From assembly GCF_021401125.1 (NCBI RefSeq), contig NZ_JACBFQ010000008.1:124001-188000 (forward strand): 64,000 nucleotides of DNA. The letters run 5' to 3'. Shown here piece after piece: positions 42,583-53,539 of this stretch. This DNA comes from Xanthobacter sp. NM-59. GTDB lineage: Bacteria > Pseudomonadota > Alphaproteobacteria > Rhizobiales > Xanthobacteraceae. A program made the translations under genes and the position numbers. Every line of letters begins with the position of its first letter. Position 1 is the stretch's first letter. The notes beneath the pieces were generated by a model, which saw nothing but the letters and a program-made list of their open reading frames with translations, did no database searches and was not told the DNA's origin.

Positions 42583-43411
42583 CGCGGGGTCGGTTCCAGT
42601 TCGGGCCGTCTGATGGGACCTTATAGCGCCAGTGCGGCGCAATACGCATCGTTGTGTTCGTCATACTTCGCGCGTGAAAAGGGGCACGGCATGGCTGCGC
42701 GCCCCCCTGCGGCAAGAGTACGCATGGGCTGCCCGCACGGGCCCGGGCCCATGCCGCAAACCCGCATGGCCGCGCACTTCCCCGCGGCGCCCCTCTGCTT
42801 CGGGGACGGTTACCGCGGGGGAGAACGCCTTGTGGAGGCGCCCGCGCACACCCAGTTGTGAAGCTGAAGGCAGCTTTCGGTGCCAGGCGGACGTGTATGA
42901 CTCGCCCTGGGAGCGGGGCCAGCCCTCAAGGCAGCGGAGGCGTGCGGGTATGACCTTGCGTCACGTTAACCAGATGGTGCAATGCCACAGGCCGCGCGGC
43001 ACGGCTGGTAGCCGGTTCCCAGCGCCGGAAGCGGGACCGGCCAAGGACCGCCGCCATCGCACCTTAATCTTGCCTTTTCAATCTGTTCCGGTGCCCGTAA
43101 AGACATTGGTTACGAAACCGGCCTAGGGTTCCGGGCGAAACGTCGAAGCGGACCGCCGCAGTGCGGCAGGACTTCAGGCGCACGGCCCTTCCCTGGCCCG
43201 AGGGAAGAGCATCACGAGATTCGGCGGGCGTCCGAGCGGATCGGGTGTGGTGATCGTGGGCTGGCGTCAGAACAACGGACCGCAATCTGCGGAGGCTTCC
43301 GGCAAGGCAGGCTTCCAGACGGCCGACCTGAACCATCCCGGCATGAATGACGGGTACCCGGAAGACCGGGACCGGCAGCAAAACGAGGCAGCGTTTCGAG
43401 CATCGAGGGTC
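42583..43411. other. Gene-poor stretch between moxR and the DUF2778 gene
   Basis: About 830 bases with divergent promoters expected at both ends. A short in-frame extension upstream of 43412 (to GTG 43247) exists but reads as non-coding. GC is lower around 43050-43125 (CTTAATCTTGCCTTTTCAATC, GTAAAGACATTGGTTACG), a plausible promoter zone for the downstream gene. I see no other gene. Confidence 0.4.
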
Positions 43412-44521
43412 ATGGCGGAACCGGACTACACAACAGACCCGTATTTTGACGATACGGAACCGCGCCGGCGGTGGCGCGCGCCCCATTTCGTGGCGGCGGG
43501 TCTGCTGGGCTTTTCGGTGGTTGGCGCCGCGGCGATCGCGGCCACGACTGGCTTCGGCCCGAGCGGACCGGCCCCGAGTCTCGACCGCATTCCCGCGCCG
43601 GTAACGGGAACCACCCTGAGCACCGGGCCGCGCAGCTTCAACCTCGCCAGCGCCGCCGACGCTATGAGCCGGACCGATCGTCTGCCCGCATCGGGCTCGC
43701 TGGCGGTGGATTCCTATTGGATCTTGAGCCCCCGCCTCGCCATGGCGCCGCAGGGCTTTGTGATGGCTGGCGGAGCGGTGAGCTCCAATCCGGACCGCGA
43801 TGCGCGCATTGCCGCCATCATCATTGAGAGTGTGCCGACGCCCTCGCGCAATCCGCTGATGGCCGGACGCCTGCCGGAGGTGGAGCCGCGCGCGGTGCCG
43901 CTGCCCCTGGGCAATCCCCTGCTGCGGGGTCGCCGCCAGCTCGCATCCCTCACGCCCACAGACGTGCCGTCGGTGGCACCGCCGCCTGCAAGCCGGCCCG
44001 CCGAGCCCGCGCCGCAGGCGCCCTCGGCGCCAAGCTCGGCCGCCCAGGAGGTGCCCCTGCCCACGCCCGGCAGCGGCTTCGCGCTGTACGATATCGAGGG
44101 CCGTATCCTCTACATGCCCAATGGCGAGAAGCTGGAGGCCCATTCCGGCTACGGCGACGCCATGGACGACATTCGCCAGGTGGCGCTGAAGATGCGCGGC
44201 CCCACGCCGCCCAACGTCTATACGCTGCGCCCGCGTGAAGCCCTATTCCACGGGGTGGAAACGCTGCGCATGTCACCGGTGGGCGGCGGCAAGATGTACG
44301 GCCGCGACGGCTTCCTGGTGCACCCCTTCATGATGGGACCGCGCGGGGATTCCAACGGCTGCGTCTCGGTGAAGGACCACGAGAAGGTGCTGGCCGCCTA
44401 TCGCCGTGGCGAGTTGAAGAAGATCGTGGTGGTCGCGCGCCTGCCCAACAGCCAGAAGCCCGCGCCGAACCTGCTCTCCTGGCTGCTGCCCAAGCAGCAG
44501 AACGAAACGCCGGCCCAATAG
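43412..44521 (+). CDS. Membrane-anchored DUF2778 (Tlde1-like) protein
   Basis: A 369-residue protein from ATG 43412, preferred because the next residues (MAEPDYTTDPYFDD) start a compact cytosolic segment before one transmembrane helix (about 26-46); a GTG at 43247 and an ATG at 43343 are alternatives. A Pro/Ala-rich periplasmic linker leads to a C-terminal DUF2778 domain: FALYDIEGRILYMPNGEKLE, then the His-Cys pair in FLVHPFMMGPRGDSNGCVSV (His304, Cys317). DUF2778/Tlde1 proteins act on peptidoglycan as L,D-transpeptidase-type enzymes, best known as type VI effectors; here the anchored, lone gene suggests cell-wall remodelling rather than toxin use. Confidence 0.8.
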   Translation: MAEPDYTTDPYFDDTEPRRRWRAPHFVAAGLLGFSVVGAAAIAATTGFGPSGPAPSLDRIPAPVTGTTLSTGPRSFNLASAADAMSRTDRLPASGSLAVDSYWILSPRLAMAPQGFVMAGGAVSSNPDRDARIAAIIIESVPTPSRNPLMAGRLPEVEPRAVPLPLGNPLLRGRRQLASLTPTDVPSVAPPPASRPAEPAPQAPSAPSSAAQEVPLPTPGSGFALYDIEGRILYMPNGEKLEAHSGYGDAMDDIRQVALKMRGPTPPNVYTLRPREALFHGVETLRMSPVGGGKMYGRDGFLVHPFMMGPRGDSNGCVSVKDHEKVLAAYRRGELKKIVVVARLPNSQKPAPNLLSWLLPKQQNETPAQ

Positions 44522-45200
44522 GCGCGGCGAGGCACCCGCATTCACTCCGCGCGTCCTGCGTCTGAGGCACGTCCGCCGCTGCGTGTTCGCGAGCGGCGTG
44601 GGCACAGTTCGCGCCAGAAACGCACATAAGATCAATACGCTGCAGCATCTCGTCCGCGCCGCAGGTGCGGGCGAGATGCGCCGTCCGTCAAGCGCTACCG
44701 AACGCCGATACCGGCGCACGGCGAACACCCATGAAATCCGCGATCTCACACCGGTCCCCGATCGCGGGTGACACGGTCGTGCTCCGAAGGCGAGCCACAC
44801 CCAAGACATGATAGCTGGCCGGAGGCGCGTCCTCACTCCTCCTTGGGCTTGAGAAGGCGGCTGGACGGCTTTCCGGCTGCGAAGCACCGGTGTTCAAAGC
44901 GTTGCCCGCCAACGCGCTGCCCGGCCCCGCCCCCAATGCTTCGCCCCCCCGCTCTCCCCGTCAGCACGAACGGCGGCGCGTGGCGCCCCTTTGCGCTTGG
45001 CAGCAGCCTCGCCAGGCTCGGGGGCCGGCAACTTCATCCCCGCCGTGGCGCTGTTGCGACCGGCGGGTGTGCCCGAGCCCGGCAGGTGGCGTCGGGCAAT
45101 CGCGGCGAGATTATTTAATAAAATCAAAATTATCCGGCTCAGGTGGGGGCAGGCGCCGGATTTTGGGCGCGGGCGGGCCGTGAACGCTTGACGCGAGATA
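44522..45200. other. Gene-poor stretch before the PadR gene
   Basis: About 680 bases without a gene I would support. A minus-strand frame from about 45030 to a stop at 44833 ends with a plausible peptide (CFAAGKPSSRLLKPKEE) but has no convincing start and is Gly/Arg-rich upstream; it could be a gene remnant. The segment 45108-45138 (GATTATTTAATAAAATCAAAA) is strikingly AT-rich. Confidence 0.4.
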
Positions 45201-45240
45201 TATCTAAAGATACAAACGACTCAGGTCATATCGAAAGATA
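45201..45240. promoter_or_regulatory. Two TATC-N4-GATA palindromes, likely PadR operator
   Basis: TATCTAAAGATA (45201-45212) and TATCGAAAGATA (45229-45240) have the same TATC/GATA arms and are 28 bases apart, nearly three helical turns. They lie 19 to 58 bases upstream of the PadR start, over the expected promoter, so autoregulation by the encoded PadR protein is likely. Confidence 0.7.
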
Positions 45241-45258
45241 CATCTTAGGAGTCTAAAA

Positions 45259-45909
45259 ATGTTTGGATGCAGATCCCATCGAGAAGGTCGCCGCTTTGGT
45301 GAGGACCATTTTGCCGAAGCGCGTTTCGCCGACATGGGCGACCGGGGTGAGATGCGCGGCCCGCGCGGTGGCCGGGGGCGTGGGGGCGGCGGAGGCGGCG
45401 ATATGTTCCGCATCGGCCGCATGCTCGCCCATGGCGACCTGAAGGTTCTGGCGCTCGCGCTCATCGCCGAGCAGCCGCGCCACGGCTATGAGATCATCAA
45501 GGTGATCGAGGAGAAGACCGGCGGCTGGTATTCCCCGAGCCCGGGCGTGGTTTATCCCACTCTTACCTTCCTGGAGGAGGCGGGCTACGTGACCGCGACG
45601 CCGGACGGGGCCAAGAAGCTCTATTCCATCACCGAGGAAGGCACCGCCTATCTCGACCAGAACCGCGACTTCGCCGACGCCATCCTGGCCCGCCTGTCCC
45701 AGCTCGGCGAGAAAATGAGCCGCGTGCGCAAGTGGATGGGCTGGAGCGAGAACGGCCCTAATGGCGGCGCCGAGCTTCCCCGCCTGGTGGAAGCGGCGGT
45801 GGAGAACCTGCGGGACGTGGCCCAGCAGAAGCTGGGGCAAAGCCGCTCGGCTGAAACCCGCATCGTCGAGATCCTGGCCCGCGCCGCCAACGACATTCGC
45901 GAGGCCTGA
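45259..45909 (+). CDS. PadR-family transcriptional regulator
   Basis: A 216-residue regulator; ATG 45259 follows TTAGGAG. The first 48 residues are Arg/Gly/His-rich (RGPRGGRGRGGGGGGD) and probably disordered. The winged helix runs from GDLKVLALALIAEQPRHGYE through SPSPGVVYPTLTFLEEAGYV to KLYSITEEG. A C-terminal helical dimerisation part follows (ILARLSQLGEKMSRV onward). The His/Cys content near the N terminus (FGCRSHREG) could bind a ligand or metal. Single gene with its own terminator; targets are unknown but must include the palindromes upstream. Confidence 0.92.
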   Translation: MFGCRSHREGRRFGEDHFAEARFADMGDRGEMRGPRGGRGRGGGGGGDMFRIGRMLAHGDLKVLALALIAEQPRHGYEIIKVIEEKTGGWYSPSPGVVYPTLTFLEEAGYVTATPDGAKKLYSITEEGTAYLDQNRDFADAILARLSQLGEKMSRVRKWMGWSENGPNGGAELPRLVEAAVENLRDVAQQKLGQSRSAETRIVEILARAANDIREA

Positions 45910-45953
45910 CGCAGGGTCCGGAGCTCGGCGCTCCGGTTCCCCGCCCGTGAAAC

Positions 45954-45993
45954 GCCCCGCGCGCCATTTGCGATGTGGCGCGCGGGGCTTTAT
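45954..45993 (+). terminator. Rho-independent terminator after the PadR gene
   Basis: A perfect 13-bp stem, GCCCCGCGCGCCA (45954-45966) with TGGCGCGCGGGGC (45976-45988), and a 9-base loop, followed by TTTATT. It lies 45 bases after the PadR stop and before cobT. Confidence 0.8.
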
Positions 45994-46058
45994 TGAGCGC
46001 GCATGTTCGCGCGGTTCCGCGCCCCGCTTTTTTCCGCGCGCTGCTCCTGGACCCTTCC

Positions 46059-47084
46059 ATGTATCCTCCCGAGACCGGCCTTCCCTTCGACGACATCCGC
46101 GCCCTCATCGCCACCATGCCCGGCCCCGATGAGGGGGCCCGCGGCGCGGCGCTGAAGCGCCAGGGCGAACTGGTGAAGCCGCCGGGCGCGCTGGGCCGGC
46201 TGGAGGAGATCGCCATCCATGTGGCGACCTGGCAGGGCAATTCCATGCCGCAGGTCAACCGGCCCATGGTGGCGGTGTTCGCCGCCACCCACGGCGTGGC
46301 CGACCGCGGCGTGTCGCCCTATCCGGGCGCGGTGACGCGGCAGATGCTGGACACCTTCACCGCCGGCAAGGCCGCCGTGAACCAGATCTGCGCCACATTC
46401 GACGCCGGCTTGCGCGTCTTTGACCTCGCCCTTGATTTTCCCACCCCCGACATCAGCCGCGAGGCGGCGCTGGACGAGAAGGCCTGCGCCGCCACCATGG
46501 CATTCGGCATGGAGGCTATCGCCGGCGGCTCGGACCTGCTGTGCCTGGGCGAGATGGGCATCGGCAACACCACCATCGCGGCGGCCATCTGCCATGGTCT
46601 TTATGGCGGGACGGCCGAGGAGTGGGTGGGCGCGGGCACCGGCTCCACCGGCGAAGTGCTGGCCCGCAAGATCGAGGTGGTGCGCGAGGCTGTGGCCCTG
46701 CACAAGGACCACCTGAAGGACCCGCTCGAACTGCTGCGCCGGCTCGGCGGGCGCGAGATCGCGGCCATGGCGGGCGCCATTCTCGCGGCCCGGCACGAGA
46801 AGGTGCCGGTGATCCTCGACGGCTATGTGGTGACCGCCGCCGCCGCCGTGCTCCACGCCATCGACCCTACCACCCTCGACCACTGCCTGGCCGGCCACGT
46901 GTCGGCGGAGAAGGCCCACCGTGCGGTGCTGGACCGGCTGGGCCTGAAGCCCATCCTCGATCTTGGCATGCGGCTCGGGGAAGGCTCCGGCGCAGCACTG
47001 GCCATCGGCGTGGTGAAGGCGGCGGTGGCCTGCCATCGCGGCATGGCCACCTTCGCGGAAGCCGGCGTTTCCGGCGAGGAGTGA
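46059..47084 (+). CDS. cobT: Nicotinate-nucleotide--dimethylbenzimidazole phosphoribosyltransferase
   Basis: A 341-residue CobT, which makes alpha-ribazole 5'-phosphate for the lower ligand of cobalamin. ATG 46059 is chosen; the frame is open further upstream, but that part lies against the terminator. Landmarks: LKRQGELVKPPGALGRLEEI, VFAATHGVADRGVSPYP, LCLGEMGIGNTTIAAA, EEWVGAGTGS, ILDGYVVTAAAAVLHAI and, near the end, LDLGMRLGEGSGAALAI. The catalytic glutamate of the family lies in the latter motif. Other cobalamin genes are not in the window. Confidence 0.94.
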   Translation: MYPPETGLPFDDIRALIATMPGPDEGARGAALKRQGELVKPPGALGRLEEIAIHVATWQGNSMPQVNRPMVAVFAATHGVADRGVSPYPGAVTRQMLDTFTAGKAAVNQICATFDAGLRVFDLALDFPTPDISREAALDEKACAATMAFGMEAIAGGSDLLCLGEMGIGNTTIAAAICHGLYGGTAEEWVGAGTGSTGEVLARKIEVVREAVALHKDHLKDPLELLRRLGGREIAAMAGAILAARHEKVPVILDGYVVTAAAAVLHAIDPTTLDHCLAGHVSAEKAHRAVLDRLGLKPILDLGMRLGEGSGAALAIGVVKAAVACHRGMATFAEAGVSGEE

Positions 47085-47247
47085 TCGCGCGCTGATCACC
47101 GCCCTCGCCCCTCAGGTCCGCAGTTCCCAAACCCCCTGTTTGCCGGTAGGATCATTCCATCCAACGTCAACCAGGGGGCGAACCGATCCGGCGTCACGAT
47201 CACGTCGCGCCCATGTGCGATGACTTGACCCGGCAGAACACGCGACA

Positions 47248-48636
<1,389 letters not shown>

Positions 48637-48639
48637 AGC

Positions 48640-49725
48640 TTGCGCAGACCCGGCAGCGACCGTGATCGTCCGGACCGACCCGCGCCCGGCCCCGCCCGCG
48701 CGGCGGTGACCGCCCCCTGGGCCCTGAGGGAAGACGAGACCCCCACCCATGTGGTGCTCGCCTTCGATGACAACCAGCTGGCGACCCAGCTCTTTGGCCA
48801 TTACGGCCGCAACCTCGCTTTGCTTGAGCGCAAGCTGGGCGTGAAGGCGGATTCGCGCGGCAACCACGTGACCCTCGAAGGGGGCCAGGAAGGCTGCGAA
48901 CAGGCCAGAGCGGTTCTGGAGCACCTCTACGACGCCCTAAAGAAGGGCCGCGACATCTCCCAGGGCGATGTGGACGGAGCGATTCGCGAGGTCACGTCCC
49001 AGGGCTCGCTGTTCGATTTCGACCCCGCCGCCCAGCGCCAGACCTTTGACGAGATCCAGCTGCGCCGCCGCCCGGTGCGCGCCCGCACCCCCGCGCAGGA
49101 TGCCTATATCCGCGCGCTCAAGCGGCATACCCTGGTGTTCGGCGTGGGCCCGGCGGGCACCGGCAAGACCTGGCTCGCGGTGGCCTATGCGGTGCACCTC
49201 CTGGAACGCCGCATGGTGGACCGCATCATCCTGTCGCGGCCGGCGGTGGAGGCGGGCGAGCGGCTCGGCTTCCTGCCCGGCGACATGAAGGACAAGGTGG
49301 ACCCCTATCTGCGCCCCATCTATGACGCGCTCTATGATCTGATGGACCGGCCGTTCGTGGAGCGGGCGCTGCAATCGGGCGAGATCGAGATCGCGCCGCT
49401 CGCCTTCATGCGCGGGCGCACGCTCTCCAACGCCGCCGTCATCCTGGACGAGGCACAGAACGCCACCTCCATGCAGATGAAGATGTTCCTGACCCGCCTG
49501 GGTGAGAACTCCCACATGATCGTCACCGGCGATCCCAGCCAGACCGACCTGCCCGGCGCCCAAACCTCGGGCCTTGCCGAGGCGGTGGGCCTGCTCGGCA
49601 ATGTGGAAGGGGTGGGCGTGTGCACCTTCAAGGCCGAGGACGTGGTGCGCCATGAGCTGGTGGGGCGTATCGTCGCCGCCTATGAACAGGCGGGCGCGCA
49701 GCGCAGCCTGCGCGCGGAGGGCTGA
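48640..49725 (+). CDS. phoH: PhoH-family ATPase
   Basis: A 361-residue protein if TTG 48640 is the start; GTG 48706 is the main alternative and would remove a Pro/Arg-rich leader. An N-terminal KH-like part (DETPTHVVLAFDDNQLATQL, LERKLGVKADSRGNHV) precedes the PhoH ATPase with Walker A in GVGPAGTGKTWLA, SRPAVEAGERLGFLPGD and Walker B in VILDEAQNATSMQMK, then VTGDPSQTDLP. PhoH proteins of this ybeY-linked type are thought to act in RNA metabolism with the endoribonuclease YbeY. The ybeY start is three bases after its stop. Confidence 0.94.
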   Translation: MRRPGSDRDRPDRPAPGPARAAVTAPWALREDETPTHVVLAFDDNQLATQLFGHYGRNLALLERKLGVKADSRGNHVTLEGGQEGCEQARAVLEHLYDALKKGRDISQGDVDGAIREVTSQGSLFDFDPAAQRQTFDEIQLRRRPVRARTPAQDAYIRALKRHTLVFGVGPAGTGKTWLAVAYAVHLLERRMVDRIILSRPAVEAGERLGFLPGDMKDKVDPYLRPIYDALYDLMDRPFVERALQSGEIEIAPLAFMRGRTLSNAAVILDEAQNATSMQMKMFLTRLGENSHMIVTGDPSQTDLPGAQTSGLAEAVGLLGNVEGVGVCTFKAEDVVRHELVGRIVAAYEQAGAQRSLRAEG

Positions 49726-49728
49726 GCC

Positions 49729-50265
49729 ATGCCGGACGACACCACGCTCACGGCCGCAGCCCTGCCCCCCGACGCCATCGAAATCGACGTGCAGGTGGAA
49801 GCCGCCCTCTGGTCCGAGCTGCCCGACGCCGAGAGCATCGCCGTGGGCGCCGCGCTGGCGGCCCTCGCGGCCGTGAGTGAGGAAGTGCCTTCCCCGGCGG
49901 AAATGAGCATCACCCTCACCGACGACGCCCACATCCAGGTGCTGAACCGCGAGTGGCGCGAGATCGACAAGGCCACCAACGTGCTCTCCTTCCCGGCACC
50001 CGAGCTGCCGGAGGACCTTGACGAGGCCGCCCAGCCCCTAGGCGACGTGATCGTTGCCTATGAAACGCTGAAGCGCGAGGCGGAGCTGGAACAAAAGCCC
50101 ATCGCGCACCATCTCACCCATCTGGTGGTGCATGGGACCCTGCATTTGCTAGGGTATGATCACCTCGAAGACGACGAAGCAGAAGAAATGGAGGGCTTGG
50201 AGCGCCAGATCCTCGCCGGGCTTGGGATCGATGATCCCTATCGCCTGCCGCAGGACGGTGGCTGA
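49729..50265 (+). CDS. ybeY: Endoribonuclease YbeY (16S rRNA maturation)
   Basis: A 178-residue YbeY with the family zinc motif HLVVHGTLHLLGYDH (three histidines) and LNREWREIDKATNVLSFPAP earlier. YbeY takes part in 16S rRNA 3'-end processing and ribosome quality control. The N-terminal 45 residues are acidic and variable. It lies between phoH and the CorC-like gene with gaps of 3 and 15 bases, the standard bacterial gene order. Confidence 0.96.
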   Translation: MPDDTTLTAAALPPDAIEIDVQVEAALWSELPDAESIAVGAALAALAAVSEEVPSPAEMSITLTDDAHIQVLNREWREIDKATNVLSFPAPELPEDLDEAAQPLGDVIVAYETLKREAELEQKPIAHHLTHLVVHGTLHLLGYDHLEDDEAEEMEGLERQILAGLGIDDPYRLPQDGG

Positions 50266-50280
50266 AGCTGAAGAGAGGCC

Positions 50281-51255
50281 ATGGCCAATACCGACCAACC
50301 GACCGAGACCAGCTCCTCGGAGCCGCAAAGTTTTCTCGATCGATTGCGTGCCCTCCTCGGCACGTTCCGACCGCACGGTTCGCTCCGCACTGACCTGACG
50401 GAGGTGCTGGACGCGTCGAGCGCACCCGGGGAGGAGAGCGAATTCACGCCCGCTGAGCGCAAGATGCTGCGCAACATCCTTCACCTGAAGGAAGTGGGCA
50501 TCGGCGATATCATGGTGCCCCGCGCCGAGATCGTCGCCGTGCGCAAGGACATTTCCCTGGGCGAGCTCCTGAAGGTGTTCGTCTCAGATGCCCATTCTCG
50601 GCTGGTGGTCTATGATGACACACTGGACGATCCGGTAGGCATGGTGCATCTGCGCGACCTGATCGGCTTCCTGGCCAGCGGCATCACCTCGAGCCCGCCC
50701 GGCGCCAAGCTGGACCTGTCCAGTGTCGATCTCGACAGCACCCTGGAAGAGGCCGGCCTCACCCGTCGCCTGCTCTATGTGCCGCCCTCCATGCCGGCGG
50801 TGGACCTGCTGGTGTCCATGCAGGCTGCGCGCACCCACCTCGCCCTCGTCATCGACGAATACGGCGGCACCGATGGCCTCGTTTCCATCGAGGACGTGGT
50901 GGAGGAGATTGTCGGCGAGATCGAGGACGAGCACGACGAGGCCGCCGAGAGCCTTCTGGAAGCCCAGGAGGACGGCAGCTATCTGGTCGATGCCCGTGCC
51001 CCGCTTGAATCCATCGTCGAGGTCCTGGGCCCCGGCTTCGCCTCGGAAGACGAGCTGGAGGAGGTCGACAGCATGGGCGGCCTGGCGGTGCGCCTGGCTG
51101 CGCGCGTTCCCGAAACGGGAGAGGTCATCACCCTGCCCGGGCAGTACCAACTGGAAGTGGTGGAGGCCGACCCGCGCCGGGTGAAGAAGCTCCGCATCAT
51201 TCCGCCGCCAAAATCGAGCGGCACTGAAGACACCGTCGCCGCCGGAGAGGCATAA
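50281..51255 (+). CDS. CBS-domain protein with transporter-associated domain (CorC/YbeX-like)
   Basis: A 324-residue cytosolic protein. Two CBS units ([40 protein letters not shown] and [20 protein letters not shown]) are followed by a CorC_HlyC domain ([37 protein letters not shown]). The membrane DUF21 part of longer homologues is absent, as usual for the CorC/YbeX group. It is coupled with ybeY and lnt. A role in Mg2+/Co2+ handling or ribosome quality control is inferred from the family. Confidence 0.93.
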   Translation: MANTDQPTETSSSEPQSFLDRLRALLGTFRPHGSLRTDLTEVLDASSAPGEESEFTPAERKMLRNILHLKEVGIGDIMVPRAEIVAVRKDISLGELLKVFVSDAHSRLVVYDDTLDDPVGMVHLRDLIGFLASGITSSPPGAKLDLSSVDLDSTLEEAGLTRRLLYVPPSMPAVDLLVSMQAARTHLALVIDEYGGTDGLVSIEDVVEEIVGEIEDEHDEAAESLLEAQEDGSYLVDARAPLESIVEVLGPGFASEDELEEVDSMGGLAVRLAARVPETGEVITLPGQYQLEVVEADPRRVKKLRIIPPPKSSGTEDTVAAGEA

Positions 51256-51338
51256 CCGGCGGCGGCCGCCCGGCGGGGTTGGCTGAAGCCATCGCCGCCG
51301 GCTTCCACGCCGCGCCAGCGGCCCATTCAGGGTCTCCC

Positions 51339-52994
51339 ATGACATCCACCACTACGGCCGCGCCTCTGGGGTCACCTCGCGCGCGCAGCTGGCGCGGGCG
51401 TCTTGCCGAACGCCTGCGGAGCCTGCGCGACCTGAGCGGTTGGCGGCGCCTGCTGGCGGCGATGGCCGCCGGGGCCAGCGGCGCGCTGGCCATGCCGCCG
51501 TTCGGGCTGTGGCCCGTGCTCGCCCTCGCCTTCCCGGCCCTGGTGTTGATGATTGACGGCATTCAGGGCCGTCCATGGGCGCGCCTGCGGACGGCCGCCG
51601 CCGTGGGGTGGGCATTCGGCTTCGGCTATTTCCTGGCCTCCCTGTGGTGGATCGGCGCCGCCTTCCTGGTGGAAGCGGACGTGTTCGCCTGGCTGCTGCC
51701 ATTCGCGGTGCTCGCCATGCCGGCCGGGCTCGGCCTGTTCACCGCGTTCGGTGCGGTCGTGGCCCGGTTGCTGTGGTCGCACGGGCCGCTGCGGCTGTTT
51801 GCGTTCGCCTTCGCGTTCACAGCTGCCGAATGGCTGCGAGGCCACGTGCTCACCGGGTTTCCCTGGAACACGTTCGGCTACGCCTTCGCGCAATCGTTGC
51901 CGCTGATGCAGAGCGCGTCGCTCATCGGCGTTTACGGGCTCACCTTCTTCGCCCTGCTGCTGCTGTCGACACCTGTTCTCGGCCTCGCTGGCGGGCGCCG
52001 GAACCTCATGGGCATCGCCGCAGCGGCGCTGGTGATCGCGGGTGCCGCCGTGTGGGGCGAGGCGCGCCTCAACGCCAACCCCAGCCGCTTTGTCGCGGAT
52101 GCGCATCTGCGGATCATGCAGCCGGCCCTGCCGCAGGACCAGAAATTCAACTACGGACGCCGCGAGGAGATCTTCGCGAGCTACCTGCAGCAGAGCGCGG
52201 AGGCCTCGCCCACCTATCCGGGCGGGCTGAAGGACGTGAGCGTGCTGATCTGGCCCGAAAGCGCCCTGCCCTTCATCTATGAACGCGAGCCGTGGGCCGG
52301 CGCGGCGATCGCAGCCACCCTGCCGCAGAATGTCACGCTGGTGACCGGCGCCGTGCGTTATGGCGCCCCGCCCAGGGGCCAGCATTCGCCCTTCTTCAAT
52401 TCTGTCCGCGTGATCGACCACGACGGGAACGTCTTGCTGAGCACCGACAAGTCCCACCTCGTTCCGTTCGGTGAATACTTGCCGTTCCAGGATGTCCTGG
52501 AGAGCTTAGGAATAGAACAACTCACGCGTGTGCGCGGCGGATTTTCCTCCGCAGCGTCGCTGCGGGCGCTGGAGGTCCCCGGCCTGCCCCTCGCAGCGCC
52601 GCTGGTATGTTATGAAATTATCTTTCCTGGAAACGTGATTCCGGAAGGCAAAAGACCACGTCTGCTGCTGAATCTGACCAATGATGCATGGTTCGGCACC
52701 ACGCCGGGACCCTACCAGCACTTTGTCCAGGCAAGGTTGCGCGCGGTTGAGGAAGGCCTGCCTCTGGTACGCGCAGCCAATACGGGCATTTCCGCCATCG
52801 TCGACCCAGTGGGGCGAATCGTCGCATACGGAGCGCTGGGCGAGCGGGTGGTGGTGGACGGGCCGTTGCCCCAACCGCTGGAAACGGTTCCCCTTGCTGC
52901 ACTGCATGCAGGATCGTTCCTGTTTTGGGTGCAATTTTTCAGTCTTCTCCTTGCGCTATTACCTCTTGCGAGGCGTATTACACGCAAAAGTTGA
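51339..52994 (+). CDS. lnt: Apolipoprotein N-acyltransferase
   Basis: A 551-residue integral membrane enzyme that adds the third acyl chain to lipoproteins. ATG 51339 is preferred; the frame is open to 51279. At least six helices fill residues 40-235. The periplasmic nitrilase-like domain has the catalytic triad Glu307 (LIWPESALPF), Lys371 (STDKSHLVPFGEY) and Cys424 (LVCYEIIFPG). A C-terminal helix (FWVQFFSLLLALLPLA) ends the protein. It is preceded by the corC-like gene and followed, after 98 bases, by an XRE regulator. Confidence 0.96.
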   Translation: MTSTTTAAPLGSPRARSWRGRLAERLRSLRDLSGWRRLLAAMAAGASGALAMPPFGLWPVLALAFPALVLMIDGIQGRPWARLRTAAAVGWAFGFGYFLASLWWIGAAFLVEADVFAWLLPFAVLAMPAGLGLFTAFGAVVARLLWSHGPLRLFAFAFAFTAAEWLRGHVLTGFPWNTFGYAFAQSLPLMQSASLIGVYGLTFFALLLLSTPVLGLAGGRRNLMGIAAAALVIAGAAVWGEARLNANPSRFVADAHLRIMQPALPQDQKFNYGRREEIFASYLQQSAEASPTYPGGLKDVSVLIWPESALPFIYEREPWAGAAIAATLPQNVTLVTGAVRYGAPPRGQHSPFFNSVRVIDHDGNVLLSTDKSHLVPFGEYLPFQDVLESLGIEQLTRVRGGFSSAASLRALEVPGLPLAAPLVCYEIIFPGNVIPEGKRPRLLLNLTNDAWFGTTPGPYQHFVQARLRAVEEGLPLVRAANTGISAIVDPVGRIVAYGALGERVVVDGPLPQPLETVPLAALHAGSFLFWVQFFSLLLALLPLARRITRKS

Positions 52995-53092
52995 TCGACG
53001 CTCACCCGTTGTATGCCTATGTTCGCGCTCAATCAGGGCAGCCTTCGCATTGCGAAGTAACAATACTCTTTTCCGACATAGCCGGAGAGACC

Positions 53093-53500
53093 ATGGCCAA
53101 GAAGGCGCCGAACCCTATCGATAAGCATGTTGGCTCACGTGTACGCATGCGTCGCATGATGATCAGCATGAGCCAAGAGAAACTGGGTGAGCACCTCGGC
53201 ATCACGTTTCAGCAGATTCAGAAGTACGAAAAGGGGACCAACCGCATCGGGGCGAGCCGATTGCAGCAGATCTCCATAGTGCTGGGCGTGCCCGTGGCGT
53301 TCTTTTTCGAGGGAGCTCCCACCGTGGGGCCGGAACCCGACGGTTTTGCGGAGGCCCAGTCCCCCGCTTACGTGTCGGACTTTCTCGCCACTTCGGATGG
53401 ACTTGCCCTTACCCGCAACTTCATGCGCATCCAGGATGCCCGCGTTCGTCGCCGCATCGTGGATCTCGTCATCGCCATCGCTGGCGAGGCGGAAGGCTGA
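53093..53500 (+). CDS. XRE-family helix-turn-helix regulator
   Basis: A 135-residue DNA-binding protein; ATG 53093 follows GGAGAG. Its HTH (MMISMSQEKLGEHLGITFQQ, then QKYEKGTNRIGASRLQQIS) is of the type found next to metK in Rhizobiales; the tail is helical (LTRNFMRIQDARVRRRIVDL). The position between lnt and metK is conserved in relatives, so it may control metK or the operon. No operator is evident. Confidence 0.93.
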   Translation: MAKKAPNPIDKHVGSRVRMRRMMISMSQEKLGEHLGITFQQIQKYEKGTNRIGASRLQQISIVLGVPVAFFFEGAPTVGPEPDGFAEAQSPAYVSDFLATSDGLALTRNFMRIQDARVRRRIVDLVIAIAGEAEG

Positions 53501-53539
53501 CGTTCGATTTGACGAACGCTGTTCCCTCGGTGATCTTGA

